Notes under the pieces: generated by a model
Told to the model about the DNA's origin: nothing
The model's database searches: none
The model's input: only the letters and a program-made list of their open reading frames with translations
Shown here: positions 18,986 to 26,414 of the stretch, in pieces
Numbering within the stretch: the first letter of the stretch is position 1
How the letters are laid out: each line of letters starts with the position of its first letter
Program-made: the position numbers and the translations under genes
NCBI GenBank assembly: GCA_020621405.1
Contig: JAHRYN010000001.1
Location: 248,001-312,000, forward strand
From: Betaproteobacteria bacterium
Lineage (GTDB): Bacteria; Pseudomonadota; Gammaproteobacteria; Burkholderiales; Rhodocyclaceae
DNA: 64,000 bases
Reading direction: 5' to 3'

Positions 18986-19846
18986 ATGCCGAACTCGATG
19001 CGGGAAAACCAGCAGTTGTTGATAGAAATACAGCGCAACGTGTCTCAGGCGCTGGCCGAAGACGTCGGCACCGGTGACCTCACCGCACTGCTCATTTCGC
19101 CGGGGCGAGCCGCCCAGGGTCTGGTCACGGCACGGGAAGAAGCCGTACTGTGCGGCCGGGACTGGTTCGAAGCCTGCCTGCGCGCACTCGATCCGAAGAC
19201 CACGGTCGCCTGGCACGTGGCCGAAGGCGAATGGGTCGCACCGGACCAGAAGCTGTGCGAAATCCTGTCGGAGACGCGTGCGCTGCTGACAGCGGAACGC
19301 GCCGCACTGAACTTCCTGCAGCTGCTGTCGGCCACGGCCACCATCACGCGCAGCTTCGTTGACGCGATCAGCGGCACGGGTGCCCGCATCGTCGATACCC
19401 GCAAGACCCTGCCCGGCCTGCGTCTTGCCCAGAAGTACGCAGTGCGGGTCGGCGGCGGACTGAATCACCGCATGGGGCTGTACGACGGCATCCTGATCAA
19501 GGAAAACCACATCATGGCGGCCGGCGGCATACGTCCGGTACTGGCGCGCGCGCGTGGCATTGCGCCGTCGAACGCCTTCATCCAGATCGAGGTGGAAACG
19601 CTGGCGCAGCTGCGCGAAGCGCTCGATGCCGGCGCAACCATGGTGCTGCTCGACAACATGAGCATCGAACAGATGCGCGAAGCGGTGGCGATCAACGCCG
19701 GCCGGGCCGAGCTAGAAGCGTCCGGCGGCGTCAATCTCGACCGCGTGCGGGCGATCGCCGAAACCGGCGTCGACCGCATATCCATCGGCGTACTGACCAA
19801 GAACGTACGCGCCATCGATCTTTCCCTTCGCCATGTTGAACGCTGA
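18986..19846 (+). CDS. nadC: Nicotinate-nucleotide pyrophosphorylase (carboxylating), quinolinate phosphoribosyltransferase
   Basis: A 286-residue enzyme that turns quinolinate and phosphoribosyl pyrophosphate into nicotinate mononucleotide in NAD synthesis. Family marks are EDVGTGDLTA near the N-terminus, ERAALNFLQLLSATAT, the active-site IVDTRKTLPGLRLAQKYAV, GGLNHRMGLYDGILIKENH and ASGGVNLDRV. It follows the NAD(P)H-repair gene by two genes, a thematic but not clearly co-transcribed link, because a possible promoter lies directly upstream. The stop codon forms the centre of a perfect 21-base inverted repeat. Confidence 0.96.
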   Translation: MPNSMRENQQLLIEIQRNVSQALAEDVGTGDLTALLISPGRAAQGLVTAREEAVLCGRDWFEACLRALDPKTTVAWHVAEGEWVAPDQKLCEILSETRALLTAERAALNFLQLLSATATITRSFVDAISGTGARIVDTRKTLPGLRLAQKYAVRVGGGLNHRMGLYDGILIKENHIMAAGGIRPVLARARGIAPSNAFIQIEVETLAQLREALDAGATMVLLDNMSIEQMREAVAINAGRAELEASGGVNLDRVRAIAETGVDRISIGVLTKNVRAIDLSLRHVER

Positions 19847-19855
19847 GCGTTCAAC
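19835..19855. repeat. Perfect inverted repeat centred on the nadC stop codon
   Basis: GTTGAACGC (19835-19843) and GCGTTCAAC (19847-19855) flank the TGA stop exactly. The nine-base arms with a three-base loop could form an RNA hairpin or a protein site. No T-run follows. Confidence 0.7.
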
Positions 19856-19888
19856 CCACGCGCGAAACATCTGCGGAGACCCTGGCTG

Positions 19889-20026
19889 ATGTGGTTCATC
19901 ATGTATTACGTTGTGGCGATCACGGTGCTGATCCTGCACTTCACCGGATTTCTGGCCCGCAACAATCTGGAATGGCTGGTGTTCGTACTGGCGGTGACAG
20001 TATTCCCGGCCGTACTCTATCTCTGA
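19889..20026 (+). CDS. Small membrane protein, 45 residues
   Basis: An open frame of 45 codons beginning MWFIMYYVVAITVL and ending AVTVFPAVLYL. A GGAG lies 10 bases before the ATG. Two hydrophobic segments flank a short polar turn (ARNNLEW), so a two-helix hairpin in the inner membrane is likely. It sits between nadC and a cytochrome c lipoprotein gene (36 bases downstream) on the same strand and could be co-transcribed with either. I do not recognise a family. The good ribosome binding site and uninterrupted hydrophobicity support it being real. Confidence 0.6.
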   Translation: MWFIMYYVVAITVLILHFTGFLARNNLEWLVFVLAVTVFPAVLYL

Positions 20027-20062
20027 CCTCACCGGCTGGGGCCGGCAATCCGGAAGGCACAC

Positions 20063-20497
20063 ATGAACAACACGCTGTCTTGCATGCTGGCCGTCTCCGC
20101 ATTTCTGTTCTGTGCCTGCAGCAAGACGCCGGACGCTGGCACGGGAACACCCGGTTCGCTCCCTGCCGGCAGTCCGCCCGCAACAGCCACCTCCGCGACG
20201 CCGGCCAGCCCGCACACAGCGGGTACGGGGGATGTCATCAAGGGCTGGAAGGTATGGCGCTCGGCGGCGTGCGAACGCTGCCACGGTCCTGCGCAGGAAG
20301 GCATGGTCGGTCCGTCGCTGATTGCCGCACTGGGCAGGCTGTCGAAGGACGAATTCGTGAAGACCGTGCTGGAGGGCCGGCTGGAACGTGGCATGCCCAG
20401 CCACCCCTATCTCGCGGACCGGATCAACGACCTGTATGCCTACCTGAAGGGCCGGTCGGACGGATCGATTCCCAAGGTCCGGCCGGACGGTACCTGA
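20063..20497 (+). CDS. Class I c-type cytochrome, predicted lipoprotein
   Basis: A 144-residue exported electron carrier. The N-terminus is a lipoprotein signal (LAVSAFLFCACSK; lipid-attached Cys at about 18 or 20), followed by a Pro/Thr/Ala-rich linker of about 35 residues. A single heme domain has the CERCH heme-binding motif near residue 71 and a probable Met axial ligand in RGMPSHP. The ending YAYLKGRSDG resembles small cytochromes that serve periplasmic quinoprotein dehydrogenases, but no dehydrogenase is adjacent here. It would sit on the membrane facing the periplasm. The redox partner is unknown. Confidence 0.85.
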   Translation: MNNTLSCMLAVSAFLFCACSKTPDAGTGTPGSLPAGSPPATATSATPASPHTAGTGDVIKGWKVWRSAACERCHGPAQEGMVGPSLIAALGRLSKDEFVKTVLEGRLERGMPSHPYLADRINDLYAYLKGRSDGSIPKVRPDGT

Positions 20498-20518
20498 GGC
20501 CGTTGAGGCCGCCCGAGG

Positions 20519-21061
20519 TCAGCGCAGGAAATTGCGGCTGACTTCGCGGAATTCGTCGGTACCGGCTGCGCGCAGCCATTCGAACGCAACCATCTCACGT
20601 GACACGACGATGACGCCGTGCGCGCGCAGCCGCTCCAGCGCCAGCATGCGGTTGGCCGGATCGCGCGAAGCGATGCAGTCGGCGACGACGAACACCTGCC
20701 GCCCGTCAGACTGCAGGTCGATCGCGCTCTGCAGCACGCAAATGTGCGATTCGATGCCGCACACCACGACATGCGGCCGTTCGACATCGAGCACCGGCTT
20801 GAGGCAACCATCCGCCACGCAGGAAAAATGCATCTTGGGCACGATGGCTTCCGGTGGAATCAGCGCGCGCAGCGGCTTCACGGTAGAACCGAGCCCCCTG
20901 GGATTCTGTTCGGTAGCGACCACCGGCACCATCAGGCGCTGCGCGATCTTCACCATCCAGATCACGCTGTCGAGCAGGCGTTCCGCATCATCCATCGCAG
21001 GAAGCAGTCGTTCCTGCATGTCGATGAGCAGAAGCGACGAACGCGGGCGGTCAATCAGCAT
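20519..21061 (-). CDS. Isochorismatase-family hydrolase
   Basis: A 180-residue cysteine hydrolase of the isochorismatase-like fold. The catalytic triad can be read: Asp in SLLLIDMQERLLP near residue 14, Lys in VPKMHFSC near 88, and the nucleophile Cys in VVCGIESHICVLQ near 110. Members include YcaC-type and nicotinamidase-like enzymes, but nothing here fixes the substrate. The last helix (AAGTDEFREVSRNFLR) is typical of the family's YcaC-like branch. It converges with the cytochrome gene, 21 bases apart. Confidence 0.9.
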   Translation of the reverse strand: MLIDRPRSSLLLIDMQERLLPAMDDAERLLDSVIWMVKIAQRLMVPVVATEQNPRGLGSTVKPLRALIPPEAIVPKMHFSCVADGCLKPVLDVERPHVVVCGIESHICVLQSAIDLQSDGRQVFVVADCIASRDPANRMLALERLRAHGVIVVSREMVAFEWLRAAGTDEFREVSRNFLR

Positions 21062-21173
21062 CGGATTCTCCGTTCGGCAGGACTGCCGGTCAGGTTAGCA
21101 GCCCGATCAGGGCGTGGAAACGGGCGCGGTCGTTTTCGTGTCGGCCGCGCATGCGCAAGCGGCCGCCCGCGCG

Positions 21174-21446
21174 TCACAGAAGCAGCATCGACGCGACCGA
21201 AAGCTCGTCCAGCCGGGCCAGTTCCTCGGCATCCCGCCATGCGTTGTATTCGAGCACGCCGACCACTGCGGCCAGCAGCAGGCTGCATAGCGCCAGCGCA
21301 CCCGCCCAGCGAACGAGCCGGCGGCGGCGCTCTGCCGGCGCAGACGCCATCATCCGGGAGCGCAATTCGTCCGATGGTGCCGGCGCCTGCAACGCGCGCA
21401 GTGCGCGGCGCAGCGATTCGTCGGAAAACTCGTCAGTCATTTCCAT
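21174..21446 (-). CDS. Small single-pass membrane protein, probable anti-sigma factor (DUF3619-like)
   Basis: A 90-residue protein with an acidic, polar N-terminal half (SDESLRRALRALQAPAP), a basic stretch (ERRRRLVRW), one membrane helix (ALALCSLLLAAVVGVL) and a short tail with an EELARLDEL segment. Its start overlaps the end of the ECF sigma gene by 14 bases, the usual position of an anti-sigma factor. The layout resembles DUF3619 proteins that follow ECF sigma genes in Betaproteobacteria, though it is shorter than most. I see no zinc-binding HxxxCxxC motif. Function is inferred from position. Confidence 0.6.
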   Translation of the reverse strand: MEMTDEFSDESLRRALRALQAPAPSDELRSRMMASAPAERRRRLVRWAGALALCSLLLAAVVGVLEYNAWRDAEELARLDELSVASMLLL

Positions 21447-22026
21447 CCTCCCCAGACAGCCGGGTCTTCAGCCCGGCACGCGCGCGGAACAGCAACTGAT
21501 GCGCGGCATTGTCGGTCATGCCGAGCTCGCGCGCGATCGCCGGCACGTCCAATTCCTGCCATGCCCACATCATCAATGCGGCACGCTGACGGAACGGCAG
21601 TGCCTGCAGCGCCTCATGCAGGCGGGCGCTGCGCACGCCTGCATGCCAGTTCTCCTCGGGTGTCGCCGCGGCGTCAGCCAGCGTCTCCAGCACCGACGCG
21701 TCGGCATGGTCCTCCGATCGCCTGAACCGGTCCATGCACAGATTGCGCACGATGGTGAGGAACCATGTCGACACCTTCGCCCGCGGTTCGAATCGCTCCG
21801 CGTGCTGCCACAGGCGGCAGAACGCCTCCTGCACCACATCTTCCGCGTCGGCGGGATTTCCGGTCAGTCGCCAGGCCAGCGCATGCGCGGGCGGCATCAG
21901 GCGATCCGTCAGGGCACCCGATGCCTTGTGATCGCCGGCCAGCGCTGCCTGCAGCAGACCGGCCTCAGTGCGCCAGACCGTCGGCAGCAGTCCGCCCAGC
22001 AATGACAGTCCGACCTCAATGTCCAA
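21433..22026 (-). CDS. ECF-type RNA polymerase sigma factor
   Basis: A 197-residue sigma-70 family factor of group 4. Region 2 covers about residues 25-105 (DAEDVVQEAFCRLWQH is the -10 recognition and core-binding part; FLTIVRNLCMDRFRR follows). Region 4 covers about 130-185 (LPFRQRAALMMWAWQELDVPAIARELGMTDNAAHQLLFRAR). The gene overlaps DUF3106 upstream by 11 bases and the anti-sigma-like gene downstream by 14, so the three form one unit. The inducing signal is not visible, but the periplasmic partner suggests envelope stress sensing. Confidence 0.92.
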   Translation of the reverse strand: MDIEVGLSLLGGLLPTVWRTEAGLLQAALAGDHKASGALTDRLMPPAHALAWRLTGNPADAEDVVQEAFCRLWQHAERFEPRAKVSTWFLTIVRNLCMDRFRRSEDHADASVLETLADAAATPEENWHAGVRSARLHEALQALPFRQRAALMMWAWQELDVPAIARELGMTDNAAHQLLFRARAGLKTRLSGEDGND

Positions 22027-22483
22027 GTTCGCGCTTCCAGCGCTGGCGTTCTTCCGCTGTCATGTGTTGCAGCATGTCGCGCCGTTCGCGCAGCAGCGCG
22101 CGACGCTCCTCATGCGACAGCGACTGGATGTAGGCACGCCGCTCGGCGCGCAGGCGTTCGCGGTCGGCATCGCTCATCGCTTTCCAGTCTTCGCGCAGGC
22201 GGTCGGCCATCTCGCGCCGCTGATCCGGCGGCAGCGCCGACAGTCGCTGACGCAGGCGCTCGCGAAACTGCCTGCGTTCTTCCGGCGAGGCTGACCTCAG
22301 CTGTTCGCGCAGCGCACGGGCACGCGTGTCGCGCACGTCTGGCGGCAGCGCGCTCCAGGTCTTCGGATCGGGAACGGCCGGCAACTCGGCCATGGCATGG
22401 CCGCACCAGCCGGCAGCCGTCAGCACAATCAGCAAGACTGCACAACGACGAGGCATGTTCATCGGAAAGGTTGGATCTGACAT
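22016..22483 (-). CDS. DUF3106 periplasmic protein
   Basis: A secreted helical protein of about 148-155 residues. A signal peptide (RRCAVLLIVLTAAGWCG, cleavage near AMA) is followed by Arg/Glu-rich repeats built on LPPDxR, SPEERRQFRERL, LPPDQRREMADRLRE and TAEERQRWK. These features define DUF3106, also similar to periplasmic sensors such as CpxP/ZraP in helix pattern. It is the first gene of an overlapping unit with an ECF sigma and a probable anti-sigma factor. Three Met codons (22483, 22462, 22456) are possible starts and none has a strong ribosome binding site. Confidence 0.82.
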   Translation of the reverse strand: MSDPTFPMNMPRRCAVLLIVLTAAGWCGHAMAELPAVPDPKTWSALPPDVRDTRARALREQLRSASPEERRQFRERLRQRLSALPPDQRREMADRLREDWKAMSDADRERLRAERRAYIQSLSHEERRALLRERRDMLQHMTAEERQRWKRELGH

Positions 22484-22646
22484 GCAAGCTTAAACGCCGG
22501 TGATGCCCGATTCTTATGCTGCATCCACCGCCATCCCGATGCTTTTACATCCGCTTACAGGGCGCCACCGTAAGTCACCCTTGACCGCTGCGTTAAAGGG
22601 GACACAGCGACTGCATCCTGCACTCGCTGATCTCACGGAGAACACC

Positions 22647-22976
22647 ATGAAGTCGATCATCGTTGCAGGACTGGCCGCATTCTTGCTGACCGGATCCGTA
22701 CTGGCACAAACGCCGGCCGAGCGCAGGGAACATCGAGCCGAGCAGCGTCAGCACCGACAGGATGTCCGCATCGACAAGGGTGTTGCCAGCGGTTCGGTCA
22801 CTCCGCACGAAGCGACGCATCTGGAACACCAGCAAAGACACATCGACCATGTCGAGAAACATGCTATGGCAGACGGGACGATGAATCACCGGGAAGCGCA
22901 ACGGATGGGAAGAATGCAGGACCGCGCGAGCCGCAACATCCACCACCAGAAGCACGATCGCCAGCACCGTCCGTAA
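22647..22976 (+). CDS. Small secreted His/Arg/Gln-rich protein
   Basis: A 109-residue protein starting MKSIIVAGLAAFLLTGSVLA, a typical Sec signal peptide. The mature part is strongly charged and rich in His, Arg and Gln, with the conserved-looking core RIDKGVASGSVTPHEATHLE and a His-rich tail ending IHHQKHDRQH. Similar small exported proteins occur widely in Betaproteobacteria without known function; the His clusters suggest metal binding. The start has GGAG eight bases upstream. It is divergent from the DUF3106/ECF unit and could be a target of that sigma factor, which is inference. Confidence 0.75.
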   Translation: MKSIIVAGLAAFLLTGSVLAQTPAERREHRAEQRQHRQDVRIDKGVASGSVTPHEATHLEHQQRHIDHVEKHAMADGTMNHREAQRMGRMQDRASRNIHHQKHDRQHRP

Positions 22977-23000
22977 CGCCTGCCGACAGCAGGCCCGGGG

Positions 23001-25322
23001 TCAGGCCAGCGCGCGTTGCCCCAGCGCCTGGCTGACCGCGCGGTCGAACATCGGTTCGGAATCGACGATTCGGGCATCGCCGCGCGCGAGCTGCAGCGCA
23101 AGCGCATCGGGCGCGATCGAGGTGGCACGCGGCGACCCGGGATTGGTAAACAGGTAGATGCCGCGCTGCGGGCTCACCCAGTTCAGCCTCATGCGCGCAA
23201 AACTGCCGTCGACCTGCCGGAACTCCACCCAGTCGCCACGTTTGAGTTCGGCCACGCGATCCTGATCCGGGATGTCCAGCGCACCCGCCAGATTCAGCGA
23301 AATGTCATCGAGTTCGAGCCCGTCCTGCTCGAGGCGCTCGCTGACCATTTCCGGCGCAGGTACGTCGTCGTTGGCAGATCGGGCTTCCGGAACCCACTGT
23401 TCGACCGGCGGCGAGCTGGGCGTCGCACCCGGCTTGATCCACTGAGCATGCAGGTCGAACAGTCCGTTCAGCAGCATCAGTTTGTCGGCCGGGTGCGCGC
23501 CAGCCAGGTCGAAGCCCTGATTCAACCGGCGCAGAAGACCTGGCAGCGCCACGACCAGCGCACGTCTCTGGTCTGCATCCGCCTTCGGCTGGACGCTCCA
23601 TATCAGTTCATCGGCGGTGGTCAATGCCTGACGGTAGTCGACCTCCGACTCCGGCCCTGCATCCACCAGGTGACGCAGAAGACGGCGCCAGACGCCATCG
23701 AGCAGACTCTGCACCACGCCCGGCAGCGGCGTACGCAGGCGGTTGTCCATTTCATCGTCGGCAGCCAGCCGTGCCGTCTCGCGCCGAATCCGTTCCTGTT
23801 CGCGCTCGCTGGCGATCCGCGCTGCCGTCTCGGCACGCTGCATTTCGTCGGCTTCGAGCGACACGATGAAGGCTTCGAGATCGGCACTGCACGCCTCGAA
23901 AAGACTCAGATCGCGGTCGAAATCACGCAGGATGCGGTCGACGATGGAGGCGAGCTTGATGTAGAGCGGATCGTCATGCCCGACGTCATGCCCCCAGCGC
24001 ATCATCGACTGCGAGATCAGGTCGAGCAGACGGCGCGCCGGATGTGCCTTGCTGGAGAAGAAGCTGCGGTCCAGCATTGCCACCTTGACCAGCGGAATCT
24101 GCAGGCGCCCGACCAATGCCTTGATCGGGTCGGCGATTTTTGCATCGTCGAAGATGAGATCGAACAGCATCGCGACGATATCGACCGTAATCGCATCGAA
24201 CTGCCCGAGATGGCGTCCAAGTTCCGAACTGCGGAAGTCACGCAACACATTCGTCGGAACGACATTGATAGCCGGGAAGTTCGACGCCGACGCCGACGCC
24301 GTCACTGGCACCATCACGTCAGCGCTTGCCTGCAGGGCACTGAGTGCTTCCAGCACAAAGGGCGATTCGAGGGCAGCCTGTCCGCTGGCGCCAGCAGCAC
24401 CGCCGGCCGGAACCGGCAAGCCCTGGGCTGCCATCTGCCCCTGCACCAGCTGCGACAGCATCGCGTAGATATCGCCATCGACATCGCCGACCGTACCGAG
24501 CCCCTGATGCTCGCCGAACCCCTGGACCGACGAGACACCGAATCCTGGCATCGATGCAGTGAAGTCCTGCGACGGCATTGACGGCGCGCCTGTCGCGGCC
24601 GGTTGAGGCGTCGCAGGACCGGCACTGCGCGCTGCGGCATTGCGGCGGAAACCCCGTCGCAGCCCGGGCAACACGTTCTGGCGCTGCAGACGTACGTTCA
24701 GATCTTGGTAAAGCTTCGACAATTCGCTTGAAATCTGCGATTCGATCGACTGCAGAAGCACCAGCCGCATCTGTACGCTGGCATCCACCTCTTCGCATGC
24801 GGCACGCAGAGCCTGCGCCACGCCCTCGGTGCCGAGGGGATTGTCGCGATCGCTGGTATCCGTCTTACCGAGCAGGGAACCAAGGCGTTGTTCGACGCCG
24901 AACAGTTCCTCGTCGCAGCGCTCCTTCAGCTTCCGGGTCAGTTCGCTGACCGCAAGCTCCTGGGTCAGATCGTCCTCGTCGACAAGGCTCAGCTCGTCCA
25001 GCGACGTCGCGGTGGCGCCTGCGACCTTATCCAGCGGATCACCGCGCACACGCGCATCGAAATAGCTGGTCAGGTAATCAAGGAAGGTCTGTTCGATGCC
25101 GGCCCACTGCTGGCGGGCCTTGCCGCAGGTAAACATGTAGAGATTGCGCTGATCGCGATCGAGCTCCGCCTCAGCTCTCGCCACAAGGTCTTCCTCGATC
25201 TTCTCGAGCATGCCGTGCAACGAATCGCGAAGCCTTCGTATCGTGAAGTCGCGACAATCGTTGATGACCCGCCCCCGTTCAGGCGGTACAGCGTTCAACG
25301 TCGTCTGGGGCACAGCACTCAT
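23001..25322 (-). CDS. DUF1631 family protein under cyclic-di-GMP riboswitch control
   Basis: A 773-residue cytoplasmic protein without membrane segments. Most of its length matches DUF1631: an N-terminal helical part (CRDFTIRRLRDSL; AEAELDRDQRNLYMF), a Pro/Gly/Ala-rich linker around residues 225-330, and a large helical core (LIFDDAKIADPIKALVGRLQIPLVKVAMLD; FFSSKAHPARRLLDLI). The last 100 residues (LKRGDWVEFRQVDGSFARMRLNWVSPQRGIYLFTN) look like a small beta-barrel similar to PilZ, although the RxxxR and D/NxSxxG signatures are not clearly present. The molecular function is unknown. The leader carries a FliA-like promoter, a cyclic-di-GMP aptamer and an AAAGG ribosome binding site six bases from the ATG. 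Confidence 0.88.
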   Translation of the reverse strand: MSAVPQTTLNAVPPERGRVINDCRDFTIRRLRDSLHGMLEKIEEDLVARAEAELDRDQRNLYMFTCGKARQQWAGIEQTFLDYLTSYFDARVRGDPLDKVAGATATSLDELSLVDEDDLTQELAVSELTRKLKERCDEELFGVEQRLGSLLGKTDTSDRDNPLGTEGVAQALRAACEEVDASVQMRLVLLQSIESQISSELSKLYQDLNVRLQRQNVLPGLRRGFRRNAAARSAGPATPQPAATGAPSMPSQDFTASMPGFGVSSVQGFGEHQGLGTVGDVDGDIYAMLSQLVQGQMAAQGLPVPAGGAAGASGQAALESPFVLEALSALQASADVMVPVTASASASNFPAINVVPTNVLRDFRSSELGRHLGQFDAITVDIVAMLFDLIFDDAKIADPIKALVGRLQIPLVKVAMLDRSFFSSKAHPARRLLDLISQSMMRWGHDVGHDDPLYIKLASIVDRILRDFDRDLSLFEACSADLEAFIVSLEADEMQRAETAARIASEREQERIRRETARLAADDEMDNRLRTPLPGVVQSLLDGVWRRLLRHLVDAGPESEVDYRQALTTADELIWSVQPKADADQRRALVVALPGLLRRLNQGFDLAGAHPADKLMLLNGLFDLHAQWIKPGATPSSPPVEQWVPEARSANDDVPAPEMVSERLEQDGLELDDISLNLAGALDIPDQDRVAELKRGDWVEFRQVDGSFARMRLNWVSPQRGIYLFTNPGSPRATSIAPDALALQLARGDARIVDSEPMFDRAVSQALGQRALA

Positions 25323-25411
25323 GATTTACCTTTGCGACCACATCTTGCGGCCGGTAAAGGCTGACACCCGGGCAAAGTCAGATCCGAACGCAATACTCCG
25401 AAGGGTATCAC
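25323..25411 (-). promoter_or_regulatory. Putative expression platform between the cyclic-di-GMP aptamer and the DUF1631 start
   Basis: On the minus strand the segment CUUUGCCC (25370-25377) is complementary to GGGCAAA in the aptamer (25482-25488), and its CUUUGC part also pairs with GCAAAG overlapping the ribosome binding site (25330-25335). A UUCG-capped hairpin follows the aptamer. A UUUACC/GGUAAA stem lies across the initiation region. No U-run terminator is present, so control of translation is more likely than attenuation. Confidence 0.55.
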
Positions 25412-25498
25412 TGCGGCCCCGCTGTCATGGGGCGCACGCGCCCTGTAGACCGGAAACTTTGCGTCCCCACCTTTCGATGGGTTTGCCCTGGTTCAGCA
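25412..25498 (-). promoter_or_regulatory. Cyclic-di-GMP-I (GEMM) riboswitch aptamer
   Basis: The minus strand matches the V. cholerae Vc2 aptamer at the conserved positions. In order: CAGGGCAAACC; a six-pair P1b stem (CCCAUC/GGUGGG) closed by a GAAA tetraloop; GGGACGCAAAG with the ligand-stacking A; UCCGGUCUA forming the tetraloop receptor side; a GGGCGC/GCGCCC helix; and AGCGGGG near the 3' side. It lies in the 234-base gap upstream of the DUF1631 gene, just after a FliA-like promoter on the same strand. Class I cyclic-di-GMP riboswitches with this core bind the second messenger at nanomolar levels. The exact 3' boundary and P1 are approximate. Confidence 0.92.
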
Positions 25499-25518
25499 TC
25501 AATTAGTCATCAGAGCGA

Positions 25519-25545
25519 CTAACGGCGGCTCAGCCAGAAACTTTA
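25519..25545 (-). promoter_or_regulatory. Sigma-28 (FliA) type promoter of the riboswitch-DUF1631 transcript
   Basis: On the minus strand TAAAGTTT (25545-25538), 11 bases, then GCCGTTAG (25526-25519). The classic flagellar consensus is TAAAGTTT-N11-GCCGATAA, so the -35 is 8/8 and the -10 is 6/8 with exact spacing. Initiation would fall near 25512, just ahead of the aptamer. Confidence 0.8.
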
Positions 25546-25556
25546 TTAGGGATAGT

Positions 25557-26414
25557 TCAAATCTGCAAGGTAGAGATGATCGAATCCAGCTCTTCCTTTG
25601 ATTCGACCACCACCGCCTCCAGCGTTTCGTTGTCGATGTCCGAGGTCGCAGCGTCGGCTATGAGTCTTTCGTCAAGGGACGAGGTGTTGCTGAACGGGTT
25701 CGGGAATGCCGCCATGCTTTCCGCAAGGAACAGCACGTCAGCGAAGGTCCGTGGCGGCACCACGGCACCGTCGATCGACGAATCATCAACCGCGGCCATG
25801 ACCTGCTCGGGCACCTTCAGCGATTCCAGCACGGCACGGCCAACGCTGTGACTGAAGCTGTACATCAGACCGCCAATCTCGGCCTCGCGCTGCAACAGAG
25901 CCGGAAAGGCGGATGCACGCGCCAGCAGGTAGAACTGACCGATCTCGTGCACAAGCCCGACGAACATCGCGGTATCGGCGTTCAGGCGCGACAGGCGACG
26001 TGCAATCACGTAACACAGCGCCGAAACATGAATGGTGTGCTGCCACAGGTCATGCGTAAGCACGCGCAGACGCTCGTCGGCTCGCGCGTCCACCATCTGC
26101 CGCACGATGAGCGACACGGTCAGCATGCGGATCGGCTCGGTACCGACGCGATTCACGGCAGTGCGTACATCGCTGATTTCATTGCCACTTCGATTGTAGG
26201 CAACGGAATTGGCCAGGCGCATGGCCTTCGCACTGAGTACCGGCTCGGCCCCGACAAGCCGTGCCACCTCGTTGATGTTGATGTCGGGATTCTCCAGCGC
26301 CTGGCGAATACGCAGCGACACATCGATGCTGGTCGGAAAGACGATGTCGCCTGATTCCAACTCGGCGGACAATCGCTGCAAGGCTTCAAGAGATGCGTTC
26401 ACCGGCTCACCCAT
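25557..26414 (-). CDS. HDOD-domain signalling protein
   Basis: A 285-residue protein consisting mainly of an HDOD domain, an HD-related fold that has lost most metal ligands and acts in signal transduction. Typical features are PTSIDVSLRIRQALENPDININEVARLVGAEPVLSAK near the N-terminus, RLANSVAYN, and a central FVGLVHEIGQFYLLA segment (the HD-like site reads HE). It has no output domain. The ATG at 26414 has GGAG nine bases upstream and is preferred to 26447. It lies directly upstream of the cyclic-di-GMP-controlled DUF1631 gene on the same strand, and a weaker FliA-like element precedes it, so both may belong to the motility regulon. Confidence 0.9.
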   Translation of the reverse strand: MGEPVNASLEALQRLSAELESGDIVFPTSIDVSLRIRQALENPDININEVARLVGAEPVLSAKAMRLANSVAYNRSGNEISDVRTAVNRVGTEPIRMLTVSLIVRQMVDARADERLRVLTHDLWQHTIHVSALCYVIARRLSRLNADTAMFVGLVHEIGQFYLLARASAFPALLQREAEIGGLMYSFSHSVGRAVLESLKVPEQVMAAVDDSSIDGAVVPPRTFADVLFLAESMAAFPNPFSNTSSLDERLIADAATSDIDNETLEAVVVESKEELDSIISTLQI

